A stretch of 64,000 nucleotides of DNA from Bifidobacterium catenulatum subsp. kashiwanohense JCM 15439 = DSM 21854 (GTDB taxonomy: Bacteria > Actinomycetota > Actinomycetes > Actinomycetales > Bifidobacteriaceae): assembly GCF_001042615.1 (NCBI RefSeq), contig NZ_AP012327.1, positions 1,116,001-1,180,000 on the forward strand. The letters are read 5' to 3'. Below the pieces are notes generated by a model that saw nothing but the letters and a program-made list of their open reading frames with translations, had not been told where the DNA came from and ran no database searches. Shown here one piece after another: positions 1-7,832 of the stretch (positions are counted from its first letter, which is position 1; each line of letters begins with the position of its first letter). Made by a program: the position numbers and the translations under genes.

Positions 1-1
1 G

Positions 2-664
2 TTTCCCGAAGACACGCTCGCCTTGATCGTGTCCGGCGGACACACGTCCCTGCTGCATGTTGAGGATGTCGCGCGCCATATTGACGTGGTCGGCACCACG
101 CTTGATGATGCAGCCGGCGAATGCTTCGACAAGATCGCCCGCCTGCTGGGCTTCCCATATCCGGGCGGTCCGCATATCGACCGTCATGCGCAATTGGGTG
201 ACCCACATGCCATCAAAGTTCCGCAAGGGCTCACCCAAGGCAAAGCGGGCCAGCAGCATCCGTACGATTTCAGTTTCTCCGGCGTGAAAACGGCCGTCGC
301 GCGTTGGATCGAGGAACAGCAGGCGCAAGGCAATGAGATTCCCGTTGATGACGTGTGCGCGTCGTTGGCGGATTCCGTGGCGACCGTGCTCGCCAAGAAG
401 GCGATGCGCGGCTGCGAGCAGTACGATTCGAAGACGTTGATTGTAGGAGGTGGCTTCTCCGCGAATTCGCAGCTTCGCGCCAAACTGTTGGAAGTCGGAG
501 TCGAGCATGGGGTAGAGGTGCGTGTGCCGCAGCTCAAACTGTGCACCGACAACGGCGCCATGGTAGCCATGCTGGGCGTCAACCTAGTCGAAGCTGGAGT
601 GGCTCCGTCACACCCCGACTTCGCCATCGATTCGGCCATGCCGTTGACGAAGATCTCCATGTGA
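2..664 (+). CDS. tsaD: TsaD, tRNA threonylcarbamoyladenosine synthase subunit (5' truncated by window edge)
   Basis: TsaD transfers the threonylcarbamoyl group to A37 of ANN-decoding tRNAs, acting with TsaB and TsaE in the cytoplasm. The frame is already open at base 2 (FPEDTLA, then LIVSGGHTSL), so the TTG at 23 is internal and the N-terminal third lies outside the window. About 220 C-terminal residues are present. Visible ASKHA-type family motifs are the VSGGHTSL block, GECFDKIARLLG, DFSFSGVKTA, VGGGFSAN and the nucleotide-site CTDNGAMVA near the end. It is the last chromosomal gene before the tRNA-Asn integration site. Identification is secure. Confidence 0.97.
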   Translation, partial: FPEDTLALIVSGGHTSLLHVEDVARHIDVVGTTLDDAAGECFDKIARLLGFPYPGGPHIDRHAQLGDPHAIKVPQGLTQGKAGQQHPYDFSFSGVKTAVARWIEEQQAQGNEIPVDDVCASLADSVATVLAKKAMRGCEQYDSKTLIVGGGFSANSQLRAKLLEVGVEHGVEVRVPQLKLCTDNGAMVAMLGVNLVEAGVAPSHPDFAIDSAMPLTKISM

Positions 665-731
665 GATTGGGGCGAAATCGTCGTGTGGAAACGTTTTGCA
701 ACCCGAAACACACATGTGACACGCTGAAGAT

Positions 732-759
732 TTGCAATCCACAAGTTTTGGTGTAATAT
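732..759 (+). promoter_or_regulatory. Promoter of tRNA-Asn
   Basis: A -35-like TTGCAA (732-737) is separated by 16 bp from TAATAT (754-759), which is preceded by TG as in an extended -10. The predicted start lies about 16 bp upstream of the tRNA 5' end at 782. Inferred from sequence only. Confidence 0.55.
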
Positions 760-781
760 CTTCATCTTGTGCACAGTGCAT

Positions 782-1199
<418 letters not shown>

Positions 1200-1262
1200 A
1201 ATATTCTCCCCTAAATTGCTAAGGATAATAGTCTTAACACGCAGTATAGGGCTTCGTTTGCG

Positions 1263-1277
1263 CTTAGTCAAGCTAAG
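1263..1277. promoter_or_regulatory. Operator-like dyad CTTAG-N5-CTAAG
   Basis: CTTAG (1263-1267) and CTAAG (1273-1277) are inverted around TCAAG, in the 124-bp gap between two divergent HTH genes. It is the same half-site and spacing as the dyad at 1289-1307, so both probably bind the same regulator. Confidence 0.6.
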
Positions 1278-1288
1278 TAGTATGGTTC

Positions 1289-1307
1289 TGCTTAGATAAG
1301 CTAAGCA
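1289..1307. promoter_or_regulatory. Operator-like perfect dyad TGCTTAG-N5-CTAAGCA
   Basis: A perfect 7-bp inverted repeat around ATAAG, ending 16 bp before the ATG at 1324. With the dyad at 1263 it forms a two-site operator between divergent regulators, the usual arrangement for mutual or autorepression. A single CTAAG half-site also occurs at 1219-1223. Confidence 0.65.
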
Positions 1308-1323
1308 GTTGAAGGAAGCTAAT

Positions 1324-1566
1324 ATGTCGAATATGAAGCGATGGCTCAGAGAGCATGGCATATCGTATGCCCAGCTCGCTAAGCAGCTGAATCAATCTCA
1401 GCCAAGCATCAGCCAGAAGGTCAACCTGAAGACCTGCTGGCAATTCGACGATTGTCGCCGTCTACGAGATGTTTACGGTCTCTCGTCAGATTTTGTTCAG
1501 GACTTGGTTCCCTATGAAGCCAAGTTTGCTGAATCTGTTCGTGATCACGAGGAGGTGTCTGTCTGA
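1324..1566 (+). CDS. Small HTH protein divergent from the XRE regulator
   Basis: 80 residues beginning MSNMKRWLREHGISYAQLAK. Residues 8-45 resemble a Cro/XRE helix-turn-helix (ISYAQLAKQLNQSQPSISQK). The start at 1324 is preferred because AAGGAAG precedes it at 7-8 bp; an in-frame TTG at 1309 has no ribosome binding site. Its position opposite the other HTH gene, with shared dyads, suggests the two control each other and possibly the downstream genes. An imperfect hairpin (1576-1609) follows the stop. No closer family could be assigned. Confidence 0.7.
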   Translation: MSNMKRWLREHGISYAQLAKQLNQSQPSISQKVNLKTCWQFDDCRRLRDVYGLSSDFVQDLVPYEAKFAESVRDHEEVSV

Positions 1567-1575
1567 TAAAGGAAA

Positions 1576-1609
1576 AGCCCAGTCTCGATTTGGAGCATCG
1601 AAACCGGGC
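1576..1609 (+). terminator. Imperfect hairpin after the small HTH gene
   Basis: GCCC-GT-TCGAT pairs with ATCGA-AC-GGGC around a TTGGAGC loop with two mismatches. There is no T run, so it may be a weak terminator or a processing site. Confidence 0.35.
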
Positions 1610-1698
1610 GTATGCAACACATCCAATGTTGAACGATTCCCGAGTCGCCAAACTTTTGAATCGTTCGCATTGCCTTTTAGATTATGGAGGCTGCACAA

Positions 1699-2040
1699 AT
1701 GTCTAGTGTAACCGAAGTCGCTGTGCCGACTTCTGATTTTGATGGTAACGCCCCCGTGAATGGTTCGCGGTGCATGGCGTCTACATTTTCCGAATCCCTG
1801 TATTGGCGGCGTTCTGCCCGGCGCTACGAGCTGGCGGGTCTTGCCGCTTGGACGCTGGCCGCGTTGTCGTGCGTGGTTTTTCTGGCGATTCTGCTTGCCG
1901 CGAGGAATCTGCTTCTGCCGGGATTCGCTTTGGTGCCGGTGGCCTGCGGCCTGGCTTGTGTGGGTTGCTGGTGCGACCGTAACTCGCGTGATGCCTGGGA
2001 TTTCGCTTTCTGGTCCCTTCACGCGGAGGTGAGGCAATGA
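1699..2040 (+). CDS. Small membrane protein, unknown function
   Basis: 113 residues starting MSSVTEVAVP. A hydrophilic N-terminus of about 45 residues is followed by two hydrophobic segments (about 48-72 and 75-92), so a hairpin membrane protein is likely. The start at 1699 has GGAGG at 8 bp; that GGAGG overlaps an upstream in-frame ATG at 1684, which is therefore less likely to be used. It is first in a chain of small genes joined by ATGA or similar overlaps up to 4736. Bases 1769-1785 contain, on the opposite strand, a copy of the GTAGACGCCATG repeat. No family recognised. Confidence 0.6.
   Translation: MSSVTEVAVPTSDFDGNAPVNGSRCMASTFSESLYWRRSARRYELAGLAAWTLAALSCVVFLAILLAARNLLLPGFALVPVACGLACVGCWCDRNSRDAWDFAFWSLHAEVRQ
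1769..1785 (-). repeat. GTAGACGCCATG repeat, copy 1 (minus strand, inside a gene)
   Basis: The complement reads TGTAGACGCCATGCACC. It shares the 13-base core TGTAGACGCCATG with the intergenic copies but is the only one inside a coding sequence away from any gene start. Confidence 0.6.
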
Positions 2041-2420
2041 CCATGACCGTTGGCGCGCGTTCCCTCGATAACGAGGAGCGCTCGAATTTCCGGGACTATA
2101 TGTCCCTGTTGTCCCTGTCCGTGGATGCGTCGATGACCGTGAGGGAGGTCATGGCGGTCGCCTATCTGATCGGCCGGCGTGACGCGCTTCGTGACGTGCG
2201 GAACGCTTCGTCGCCCGCGCGGACGGTGAACCGTGGCCTGATCCATGGCGGTCCGTCGGATTGCGTGTTCAATCGCGGCTACGAGGCCGGTGCGGGCATG
2301 GTGTCCGACGAGATCGACGCGTTGATGCGCGACGTGGAGGCCCTCAGCGGCGATGACGCGGCGTTCTCGATGCTCAGGCATCCTTCGGTGAGCGGGGGTG
2401 ATGAGTGGTGGAATTGGTGA
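2037..2420 (+). CDS. Hypothetical protein, 127 residues
   Basis: Starts MTMTVGARSL at an ATGA overlap with the preceding gene, so it is translationally coupled. The middle is amphipathic (SMTVREVMAVAYLIGRRDALRD) with no membrane segment, and the end is tryptophan-rich (GDEWWNW). No known family was recognised. The tight packing with neighbours and the high third-position GC support a real gene. Confidence 0.6.
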   Translation: MTMTVGARSLDNEERSNFRDYMSLLSLSVDASMTVREVMAVAYLIGRRDALRDVRNASSPARTVNRGLIHGGPSDCVFNRGYEAGAGMVSDEIDALMRDVEALSGDDAAFSMLRHPSVSGGDEWWNW

Positions 2421-2554
2421 TCCTGCTGTTCGTGGTGCTTGCGGTGGCCTGTTTCGGTCTGCTGTTGCCGTTCCTGCGTCTGGCCGTCGGCATCGTGCTT
2501 CTCGTGGTCCGTCTGCTGGCCTCCCTCGCGCGATCAATGGGGGCGGGCCGATGA
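2408..2554 (+). CDS. Small single-span membrane protein, 48 residues
   Basis: GTG start at 2408, overlapping the end of the previous gene by 13 bp and ending in an ATGATG overlap with the next gene. The product is almost entirely hydrophobic (VELVILLFVVLAVACFGLLL and onward), ending in ARSMGAGR. The coupled overlaps and a coherent transmembrane profile support it. Function unknown. Confidence 0.5.
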   Translation: MELVILLFVVLAVACFGLLLPFLRLAVGIVLLVVRLLASLARSMGAGR

Positions 2555-2715
2555 TGCACCTCATACTCGTGATCGCCGTCGTTTTCGTTTTCGCCGCGTC
2601 CTATCTGCTGACGTTCGCCCTGTGCCGCGCGGCCACGCGCCGCGACATGCTTGAGGCCCGTTGGCGTGAGGAGTCGGCCGGTTCCGTGAGTGAGGAGAGC
2701 CATGAGAGCGCATGA
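2551..2715 (+). CDS. Small single-span membrane protein, 54 residues
   Basis: Starts at the ATG that overlaps the preceding stop (MMHLILVIAVVFVFAASYLL). One N-terminal membrane span is followed by a charged cytoplasmic tail (CRAATRRDMLEARWREESA). A second ATG at 2554 is equally possible. It overlaps the next gene by 14 bp. Function unknown; several small membrane proteins in a row are common in actinobacterial conjugative elements. Confidence 0.5.
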   Translation: MMHLILVIAVVFVFAASYLLTFALCRAATRRDMLEARWREESAGSVSEESHESA

Positions 2716-2902
2716 AACGCTTGAGCGTGCCGGGCGTCATGGCGGCTTCCCGCCCCATGGGTCCGTTTCGGGCCTGTTGGCGGCCTGCCCGTCGGACGGC
2801 AGCCACGACTTCTACCTGTCGATGATGCTCGACGTTCCCGTGCCGCGCGTGCCCATGCTGCGCGCACGTCTGCAAGACTCCCGCCGAGGGGGTGCCGCAT
2901 GA
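2702..2902 (+). CDS. Hypothetical protein, 66 residues
   Basis: Starts MRAHETLERA behind GTGAGGAGAG and ends in an ATGA overlap with the HTH/replication-like gene. Proline- and arginine-rich, with no recognised domain. Accepted because it fills the gap in a chain of overlapping genes. Confidence 0.45.
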   Translation: MRAHETLERAGRHGGFPPHGSVSGLLAACPSDGSHDFYLSMMLDVPVPRVPMLRARLQDSRRGGAA

Positions 2903-4269
2903 GCGTGAACGCGGTCGATTGGGCGCTCAGGTTCGCGCCCGTGGACGCCAGGCACAACGGTGCCGCTCGCGTGCTGATGTGTCTGGCGAACGTGGCCGAC
3001 GACGAGGGGCGCAACGCGCATCCGACGCACAGGAAGCTGGCCGCGTGGTGCAAGTGCAGCGTGAGCACGGTCAAACGCCACCTGTCATGGCTGGAAGCGA
3101 ACGGGCTGATCCGTCGCGGCGACCAACGCCAGGCCGGGCATTTCAGCGAGTGGCACCGGCCCGTCGTGTGGGACCTGTGCCTAGGGAACCGTCTGGAGCT
3201 CGACCCCGACTTCTTCGACTCGAACGACATCGACTCGACCCGAGGCGGACGGCCTTCCACGGAAAACAGGGCGAAGGGAAACCCCGGCTCACATGTGGAC
3301 CGTGGTTATGGCGACGGGGACACGGGAAAACCCCAGCTCACGGGTGAACCACGGTTCACAGCTGTGACCCCACCCCCAGCTCACCTGGTGAGCCACAGTA
3401 CGTCCCTAGTACGTAATAACCCCTCTGCCCCTACGGGGCATCTCCCCGCAAGCGGAGAGACCTCCCCGGACGATGACGGAATCCGCGAGGACGGTTCATG
3501 GGCCGACGCCGCCGGAGCCGAACCCCCAAGCAGCGAATCCGCCGGGGCCGGTTCCGACGCGGAGGCGGTGTGCCGCACGATGGCGGACGGGCTGCGCGCC
3601 ATGCCGTCGATGCCGGTGCCCGAACCGTTGGCCCGGCCCGGCAAACGCGAACTCGACGCCGCCCGACGGCTGATCGCCCGCCACGGCATGCCGCTGGTGC
3701 TGGCCGTGACCGAATGGGCGTCGCTGCCGCCTTCCAAGACCGACAAGGGCGACGCTTCCGGCAAACCGTATGACGGTTTCTGGCGTCGCACGCTCACCGG
3801 CCCCCGCTCCCTCGCACGGCACTGGGACCAGGTATGCCTCCAGATGGCCGACGACCCCCACGGGCGTCGCCTGCTCGCCGAACACGGCATCCTCGCCGAC
3901 AAGGGCGAAACAGCGCAGACGCCGAGCGCGGAATCCACGCCGAAGGTGCCGAACTACGGCATCCCCGACAACCTGGACCGGCGCGTGTGGAAACTGCTCG
4001 ACCCTTACGACTTCGATGCGGGCAATGACGGGTTCGAGGCACCACGCACCCTGCGCCGGCTGCTGAAGCGCGTCCCCGCGAACGATGCCGAAGGCGAACG
4101 CAATGCAGTGCTGGAGGCATTGCGGGCGGGCCGCGCCTTCCTGGACGCGGAATCCAGGGAGAAGGACGACGGCTTCGGGCAGCGGAAGCCGGCCGAGACC
4201 GGGCCGGCATCCGGACGTGTCGGCTTCATCGGCGGCCGTGGGCCGAAGGAGGTGCCGGCATGTTCCTGA
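2899..4269 (+). CDS. HTH-domain protein, possible replication or transfer initiator
   Basis: 456 residues. The first 100 carry a winged-helix/HTH_36-type DNA-binding domain (THRKLAAWCKCSVSTVKRHL, then WLEANGLIRRGDQR). The middle is a long low-complexity linker rich in Pro, Glu and Ser. The C-terminal part (about 235-430) looks folded and has no signature I recognise. Proteins of this layout are common in actinobacterial plasmids and ICEs near the replication or partition genes, and here ParA follows 1.5 kb downstream. A replication role would fit, but no catalytic motif was seen. Coupled to neighbours at both ends. Confidence 0.6.
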   Translation: MSVNAVDWALRFAPVDARHNGAARVLMCLANVADDEGRNAHPTHRKLAAWCKCSVSTVKRHLSWLEANGLIRRGDQRQAGHFSEWHRPVVWDLCLGNRLELDPDFFDSNDIDSTRGGRPSTENRAKGNPGSHVDRGYGDGDTGKPQLTGEPRFTAVTPPPAHLVSHSTSLVRNNPSAPTGHLPASGETSPDDDGIREDGSWADAAGAEPPSSESAGAGSDAEAVCRTMADGLRAMPSMPVPEPLARPGKRELDAARRLIARHGMPLVLAVTEWASLPPSKTDKGDASGKPYDGFWRRTLTGPRSLARHWDQVCLQMADDPHGRRLLAEHGILADKGETAQTPSAESTPKVPNYGIPDNLDRRVWKLLDPYDFDAGNDGFEAPRTLRRLLKRVPANDAEGERNAVLEALRAGRAFLDAESREKDDGFGQRKPAETGPASGRVGFIGGRGPKEVPACS

Positions 4270-4736
4270 AAGGCGAATGCGCGGATTTCCCCGACTCGTG
4301 GTCGGACCGCATGTGGGGGCCCGACGACCTGCCCAACCAGCGAACCCAATACGAGCTGCGCCGCGCGGCGGTGCGGATCTGCGAGGCCTGCCCGGTCAGG
4401 GCCGAATGCCTCGCGTTCGGCATCATGGTCCGGGACCAGTACGGCATCTACGGCGGACTGCCGTTGAGGGCCCGACGCCAGGTGCTGAAGACCGCGCAGG
4501 AGGCCGGATTCCGGTTCGACCCCGACGACCCGACCGCCGAACGGCGGCTCGCCCGGTACATCCGCGAGAACCCCGAGATCGTGGCGGCGGCACGCGAACG
4601 CGAATGCAAACGCCGCAAGACCGAGCAGCGCAACGCACGCCAGCAACGATGGCGCGCCACCACACGCTCGACCGGCAAGGCGAAGGCCCCGGCCGCCGCC
4701 ACACACACCCCGCCCTTGCAGGACACCCTCTTCTGA
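4260..4736 (+). CDS. WhiB-like Fe-S transcription factor
   Basis: 158 residues starting MFLKGECADFPDSW. It has the four-cysteine pattern of the WhiB family, with Cys7 followed by the cluster CEACPVRAEC, and a YGIYGGLPLRARR segment matching the family's G-[IV]-[WY]-G-G turn before the basic helix. A lysine/arginine-rich tail follows (residues about 110-155). Family members bind a [4Fe-4S] cluster and act with sigma factors in Actinobacteria. It overlaps the previous gene by 10 bp. It is a candidate regulator of the ICE transfer genes, which is an inference. Confidence 0.85.
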   Translation: MFLKGECADFPDSWSDRMWGPDDLPNQRTQYELRRAAVRICEACPVRAECLAFGIMVRDQYGIYGGLPLRARRQVLKTAQEAGFRFDPDDPTAERRLARYIRENPEIVAAARERECKRRKTEQRNARQQRWRATTRSTGKAKAPAAATHTPPLQDTLF

Positions 4737-4779
4737 AGACAATCCGATACAGATAACCGGTCCGGCCCCATAAGGACGA

Positions 4780-4838
4780 ACCATTCCGGAAACCCGTATA
4801 CGCGGCAAACCGTGGAACCGTGCACCCGTGGACACGGG
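4780..4838. repeat. CCCGTG-type palindrome cluster, site 1
   Basis: CCCGTA, CCGTGGA and CCGTGC half-sites precede the perfect dyad CCCGTGGACACGGG (4825-4838), 30 bp upstream of the gene at 4869. Closely related blocks lie before parA (5651-5689) and before its ribbon-helix-helix partner (6343-6372), so these may be partition or operator sites. Confidence 0.6.
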
Positions 4839-4868
4839 AAGCCGGAAAACCATTGAAAGGAAAAAACC

Positions 4869-5225
4869 ATGAGCGTGGAAGCATTGCATGAATGCAGTCT
4901 GAAAGTCACCTGCTTCAGCCCCGAGCCATACGTGCTGTCCTACACAGGCATGACCGCCGGCCAGGCGCGCCGCAATCTCAGCCAGGCGCTGAAGGGCGTC
5001 GATCCCGCCGCCGTCGAAAAGGAGACGGTCGCGGGACTGGAACGGGCCCGTGCCGAATTTGCCTTCCACACCGCGGACTGCGCGCCCTCCTGCTTCTTCG
5101 ACACGGCCAAGGGACACGGCGAGTACGTGTGCAACTGCGGCGAAGCCTTTGCATCACGCGAGGACTGGGAACGTCACGTGGTGGTGGCGGTCATCGACGC
5201 GGCAAACGAAGGAGGCGAACGATGA
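4869..5225 (+). CDS. Hypothetical protein with a C-terminal Cys/His zinc-finger-like segment
   Basis: 118 residues, starting MSVEALHECS behind GAAAGG. The N-terminal part is a possible beta-rich fold (LKVTCFSPEPYVLSYTGM) and is followed by a helical segment with Ala and Arg. Near residues 85-105 the pattern YVCNCGEAFASREDWERHV resembles a C2H2-like or truncated zinc finger. It is coupled by ATGA to the next gene. The two genes sit between CCCGTG palindromes ahead of parA. No family recognised. Confidence 0.55.
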   Translation: MSVEALHECSLKVTCFSPEPYVLSYTGMTAGQARRNLSQALKGVDPAAVEKETVAGLERARAEFAFHTADCAPSCFFDTAKGHGEYVCNCGEAFASREDWERHVVVAVIDAANEGGER

Positions 5226-5590
5226 AGACGCTGTCCGCAAAGCTGGCGAACGTGATCGAGAACGCGGCGCGCGGCGCGATCCCGGAGGCCAGGTTCGGCC
5301 GCGAGTTCGCGCCGTCGCCCTCCAAGGACGGAACGGCCAGGACCATCAAACGATTGGAGGTGTATGCGCTTGGCGGCGTGATAACGGCCATGCCCGCCAC
5401 CATCACCATCGATGCCGGCGACTGTCGGGAACAGTACGTGGCCGTCAGGTTCGAGGCCACCGCCAGGAACGGCGAACGCCGCCGCTGGGACGCATCCCCC
5501 GACATGACCGGCACGGTCATCAACGCCGCCAAACGGCACCTCGCCGAGGGGCGCATTCCCACTCCCGAAAGCAAAACGGCAAACCAATAA
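5222..5590 (+). CDS. Hypothetical protein, 122 residues
   Basis: Starts MKTLSAKLANVIENAARGAI at an ATGA overlap. The middle looks like alternating beta strands (LEVYALGGVITAMPATITID, EQYVAVRFEATA) and the end is a helix. No signature recognised. The spacing and the shared downstream CCCGTG block connect it with the parA region. Confidence 0.55.
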   Translation: MKTLSAKLANVIENAARGAIPEARFGREFAPSPSKDGTARTIKRLEVYALGGVITAMPATITIDAGDCREQYVAVRFEATARNGERRRWDASPDMTGTVINAAKRHLAEGRIPTPESKTANQ

Positions 5591-5650
5591 ACCAACATTC
5601 CGACCAACCGAAACCACCGATCCGGCCCATGAGGCCGAATCATCACGGAA

Positions 5651-5689
5651 ACCCGTATTTACAGGAAACCGGCCACCCGTGGACACGGG
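5651..5689. repeat. CCCGTG-type palindrome cluster, site 2, upstream of parA
   Basis: CCCGTA, then CCCGTGGACACGGG (5676-5689), identical to the dyad at 4825-4838 and followed by the same AAGCCGGAAAACCA string. It ends 33 bp before the parA start. Confidence 0.6.
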
Positions 5690-5722
5690 AAGCCGGAAAA
5701 CCAGTGAAAGGAACAATGCAAA

Positions 5723-6316
5723 ATGAACACGAACACGAAAACCGTGGCCTTCGTCAACCTCAAGGGCGGGGTGGGAAAGACCACCAGCGCCATCGGCACC
5801 GCCGAAGCGCTCACTCGCCTCGGCCGCACGGTGACGGTACGTGACGCCGACCCGTCCGGCGCGGCGACCCTGTGGGCGCACAAGGCCGAATCGGCCGGCC
5901 GGCCCCTGCCGTTCCCGGTGGAGGTGGTCAACCGTTTCACCGTCGCCGCACCCGCCGAGGAGGAATGGGTGCTGATCGACACACCTCCCTTGCAGACCGA
6001 TCTGGTGGAGGCGGCGGTGGACGCGGCCGACCTCGTGCTGCTCGTCACCACCACCGGACCCATCGACCTGGAACGCATGCTGGAGACCATCCGGCAGATC
6101 AACAAGCCCTCCTCGGTGTTGTTGACCCAGACCCGCTACGGCACGCGCAGCCTCAGGCACGCCGAGGAGTTCCTGGCCGAGAACGGACTGGCCCGATGCC
6201 AAGAGACCATCCCGTACAAGGAGGCCATGCGCCTCGCATCGGACGAGGGGCGGTTCCCGTCCGCTTCGGGCTACGGACTGATCGCCAGGGAACTCAGCGA
6301 CGCATTCGCCGCATGA
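5723..6316 (+). CDS. parA: ParA-family partition ATPase
   Basis: 197 residues. The deviant Walker A motif NLKGGVGKTTSAIG is at residues 12-25, the A' aspartate is in VRDADPSG, and the Walker B-like segment is VLIDTPPL. Such short ParA proteins without an N-terminal HTH segregate plasmids and ICEs together with a small ribbon-helix-helix protein and a centromere. The ribbon-helix-helix gene follows 77 bp downstream, with a 12-bp inverted repeat between them. The start has GAAAGGAAC upstream. Its presence suggests the ICE has an extrachromosomal phase that needs partitioning. Confidence 0.93.
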   Translation: MNTNTKTVAFVNLKGGVGKTTSAIGTAEALTRLGRTVTVRDADPSGAATLWAHKAESAGRPLPFPVEVVNRFTVAAPAEEEWVLIDTPPLQTDLVEAAVDAADLVLLVTTTGPIDLERMLETIRQINKPSSVLLTQTRYGTRSLRHAEEFLAENGLARCQETIPYKEAMRLASDEGRFPSASGYGLIARELSDAFAA

Positions 6317-6342
6317 CACCCGCAAAACCGAAAACCCGCAAT

Positions 6343-6372
6343 CCCGTATCCACGCAAACCCGTGGATACGGG
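6343..6372. repeat. 12-bp perfect inverted repeat between parA and the RHH gene
   Basis: CCCGTATCCACG (6343-6354) and CGTGGATACGGG (6361-6372) flank CAAACC. It ends 21 bp before the ribbon-helix-helix start. It is a longer version of the CCCGTG sites upstream of parA and a good candidate for an operator or parS-like centromere. Confidence 0.65.
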
Positions 6373-6393
6373 AACACGGAAAGGAACGACATC

Positions 6394-6648
6394 ATGGAGA
6401 TCAACAAGCCGATGACCACCAGGAACATGCTGGCATCGACGCTCACAGACTACAAGAAACCGGTCAAGCTGCCCAAGATCACGGTGGAGCTCGACCCCAT
6501 GCTCAAGAAACGGTTCAAGGCCGAGGCCGTGCGACGCGGCACCACCATCCGCGACATGCTCACGGCATGGATCGAACATGACTGCCCGCCCCTCGACGCG
6601 GCGGATGCAAGGGCCGAGGCGAAGCAAGACGGAAGAAGGAGTGGATGA
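6394..6648 (+). CDS. Ribbon-helix-helix partner of ParA (ParG/CopG-like)
   Basis: 84 residues starting MEINKPMTTRN behind GGAAAGGAAC. The flexible N-terminal arm of about 28 residues is followed by KLPKITVELDPMLKKRFK, the strand and first helix of a ribbon-helix-helix, then AVRRGTTIRDMLTAWIEH. Size and layout match ParG-type centromere-binding proteins. It is immediately downstream of parA and of a 12-bp inverted repeat it may bind. Overlaps the next gene by 4 bp. Confidence 0.8.
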   Translation: MEINKPMTTRNMLASTLTDYKKPVKLPKITVELDPMLKKRFKAEAVRRGTTIRDMLTAWIEHDCPPLDAADARAEAKQDGRRSG

Positions 6649-6878
6649 TGACGGATGACATCGAGGAGCGGGCCGTGCTGGCCCGTCGCGGGATCATGGA
6701 TCATTCGGATTGCGAGGACTGCGTGGAGGACTGGACGTTCCTGATGCGTCAGGGACGGCGGGAGTTCCCGTTGGGATTGCGCACGGTGCTCGCGTGCCTC
6801 GCGTTCGCCGAACGCGAGGGCGCGGTGCCCGAGCTGCCGGCGGATTGGTGGGTTAATATCAACAGGAGGTATCAATGA
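6645..6878 (+). CDS. Hypothetical protein, 77 residues
   Basis: Starts at ATGATG overlapping the previous stop. Acidic and helical, with a CEDC pair at about residues 23-26 and a WW/N-rich end. No family recognised. Coupled with the partition pair, but a role in partition is not shown. Confidence 0.5.
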   Translation: MMTDDIEERAVLARRGIMDHSDCEDCVEDWTFLMRQGRREFPLGLRTVLACLAFAEREGAVPELPADWWVNINRRYQ

Positions 6879-6906
6879 CGACGATGCGCGGCGAGGGGGG
6901 CCGACT

Positions 6907-7791
6907 ATGGATGTGTTCAAGGCATGGCCGGGAAGGGCGGAAAGCATCGTGATCAGCCAGGAGTCATACATGGGGTGCACCGGCGGCGTGGCCCCGTGGC
7001 GTCGTGACGGCGACACGGGGCCGTCCTACTACGCGGTGTGCCCGCTGTGCGACAATCCCATCCAGATCGTCGGTCTGTTCCGCCGGCAGGAGGAAAGCCG
7101 TGCGCGCCGGCCCTACGGGCGGCACCACCGGGGCGACGTGCCGGGCCTGTGCCGCTACGACGAGGACGCCTACCTGCACTGCCCGTATGCGGATCCGAAC
7201 CATCGGACGGACACCCGAGCGAGACGTCATTCGAAGGATCCGACCGGGCGGGCCCTGTATGGTCTCATGCGCGGCGAGTTCGACCGGGTGACGCTGGCGT
7301 GGGAACGGTTCTCCGGCATCCATCTGGGGCCGGGGGCCGCCCGTGACATGCTTCGCAGATGGCGGGACGACCAGGGATGGCGCTATTACGACGCGACCTA
7401 CGGCAATCTGCCGCAGATGCTGTTCTTCGCGGCCGGCGGACAGAACCTGGTCAAACGCTACATCGTGCCGGGCAGTCCGTTGCACGAACGGCTGAAAGGC
7501 GTGCCGCAGGTGAGGCTCGCGCCGGCGCGCTCCCGGTACGTGCAGGTGGACAAGGCCGGGCCGGGGTTCCTTACTCTGGATTTCCTGCTGTACGCCCGGC
7601 GCATCGAATGGGACGGACAGCACATGAACGAGACGTTCAGGCTACGCGGCCTGCTGGGCCGCGACGACGGGCAACAGGCCTTCGATGACCTGACCCTCGA
7701 CGTCGATCAGGACTGGCTCTCCCACACAGCGGACGCCCAACCCGGCCGTGACGGGCGGCTGCTCGACATCGCGCGGGAGACGCTGCGATGA
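6907..7791 (+). CDS. Hypothetical protein with possible zinc-binding N-terminus
   Basis: 294 residues. The start MDVFKAWPGRAES is supported by GAGGGGGG a few bases upstream. The N-terminal third has a CPLCDNP knuckle and further Cys and His (GLCRYDED, LHCPYAD), suggesting a zinc-binding or ribbon fold. The C-terminal two thirds are mixed alpha/beta with no recognised signature. It ends in an ATGA-type overlap with a short in-frame lead to the next gene. Position between partition and surface genes gives no clear hint of function. Confidence 0.6.
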   Translation: MDVFKAWPGRAESIVISQESYMGCTGGVAPWRRDGDTGPSYYAVCPLCDNPIQIVGLFRRQEESRARRPYGRHHRGDVPGLCRYDEDAYLHCPYADPNHRTDTRARRHSKDPTGRALYGLMRGEFDRVTLAWERFSGIHLGPGAARDMLRRWRDDQGWRYYDATYGNLPQMLFFAAGGQNLVKRYIVPGSPLHERLKGVPQVRLAPARSRYVQVDKAGPGFLTLDFLLYARRIEWDGQHMNETFRLRGLLGRDDGQQAFDDLTLDVDQDWLSHTADAQPGRDGRLLDIARETLR

Positions 7792-7832
7792 GAGACGAAA
7801 TTGAGACGACAATCAAAACAAGGAGAACGACA

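Noticed and set aside
6875..6952. A 25-codon open frame overlapping the previous stop by ATGA
   Set aside because: It lies mostly within the next gene in another frame and its product has no coherent character. Translational coupling is possible but unsupported.
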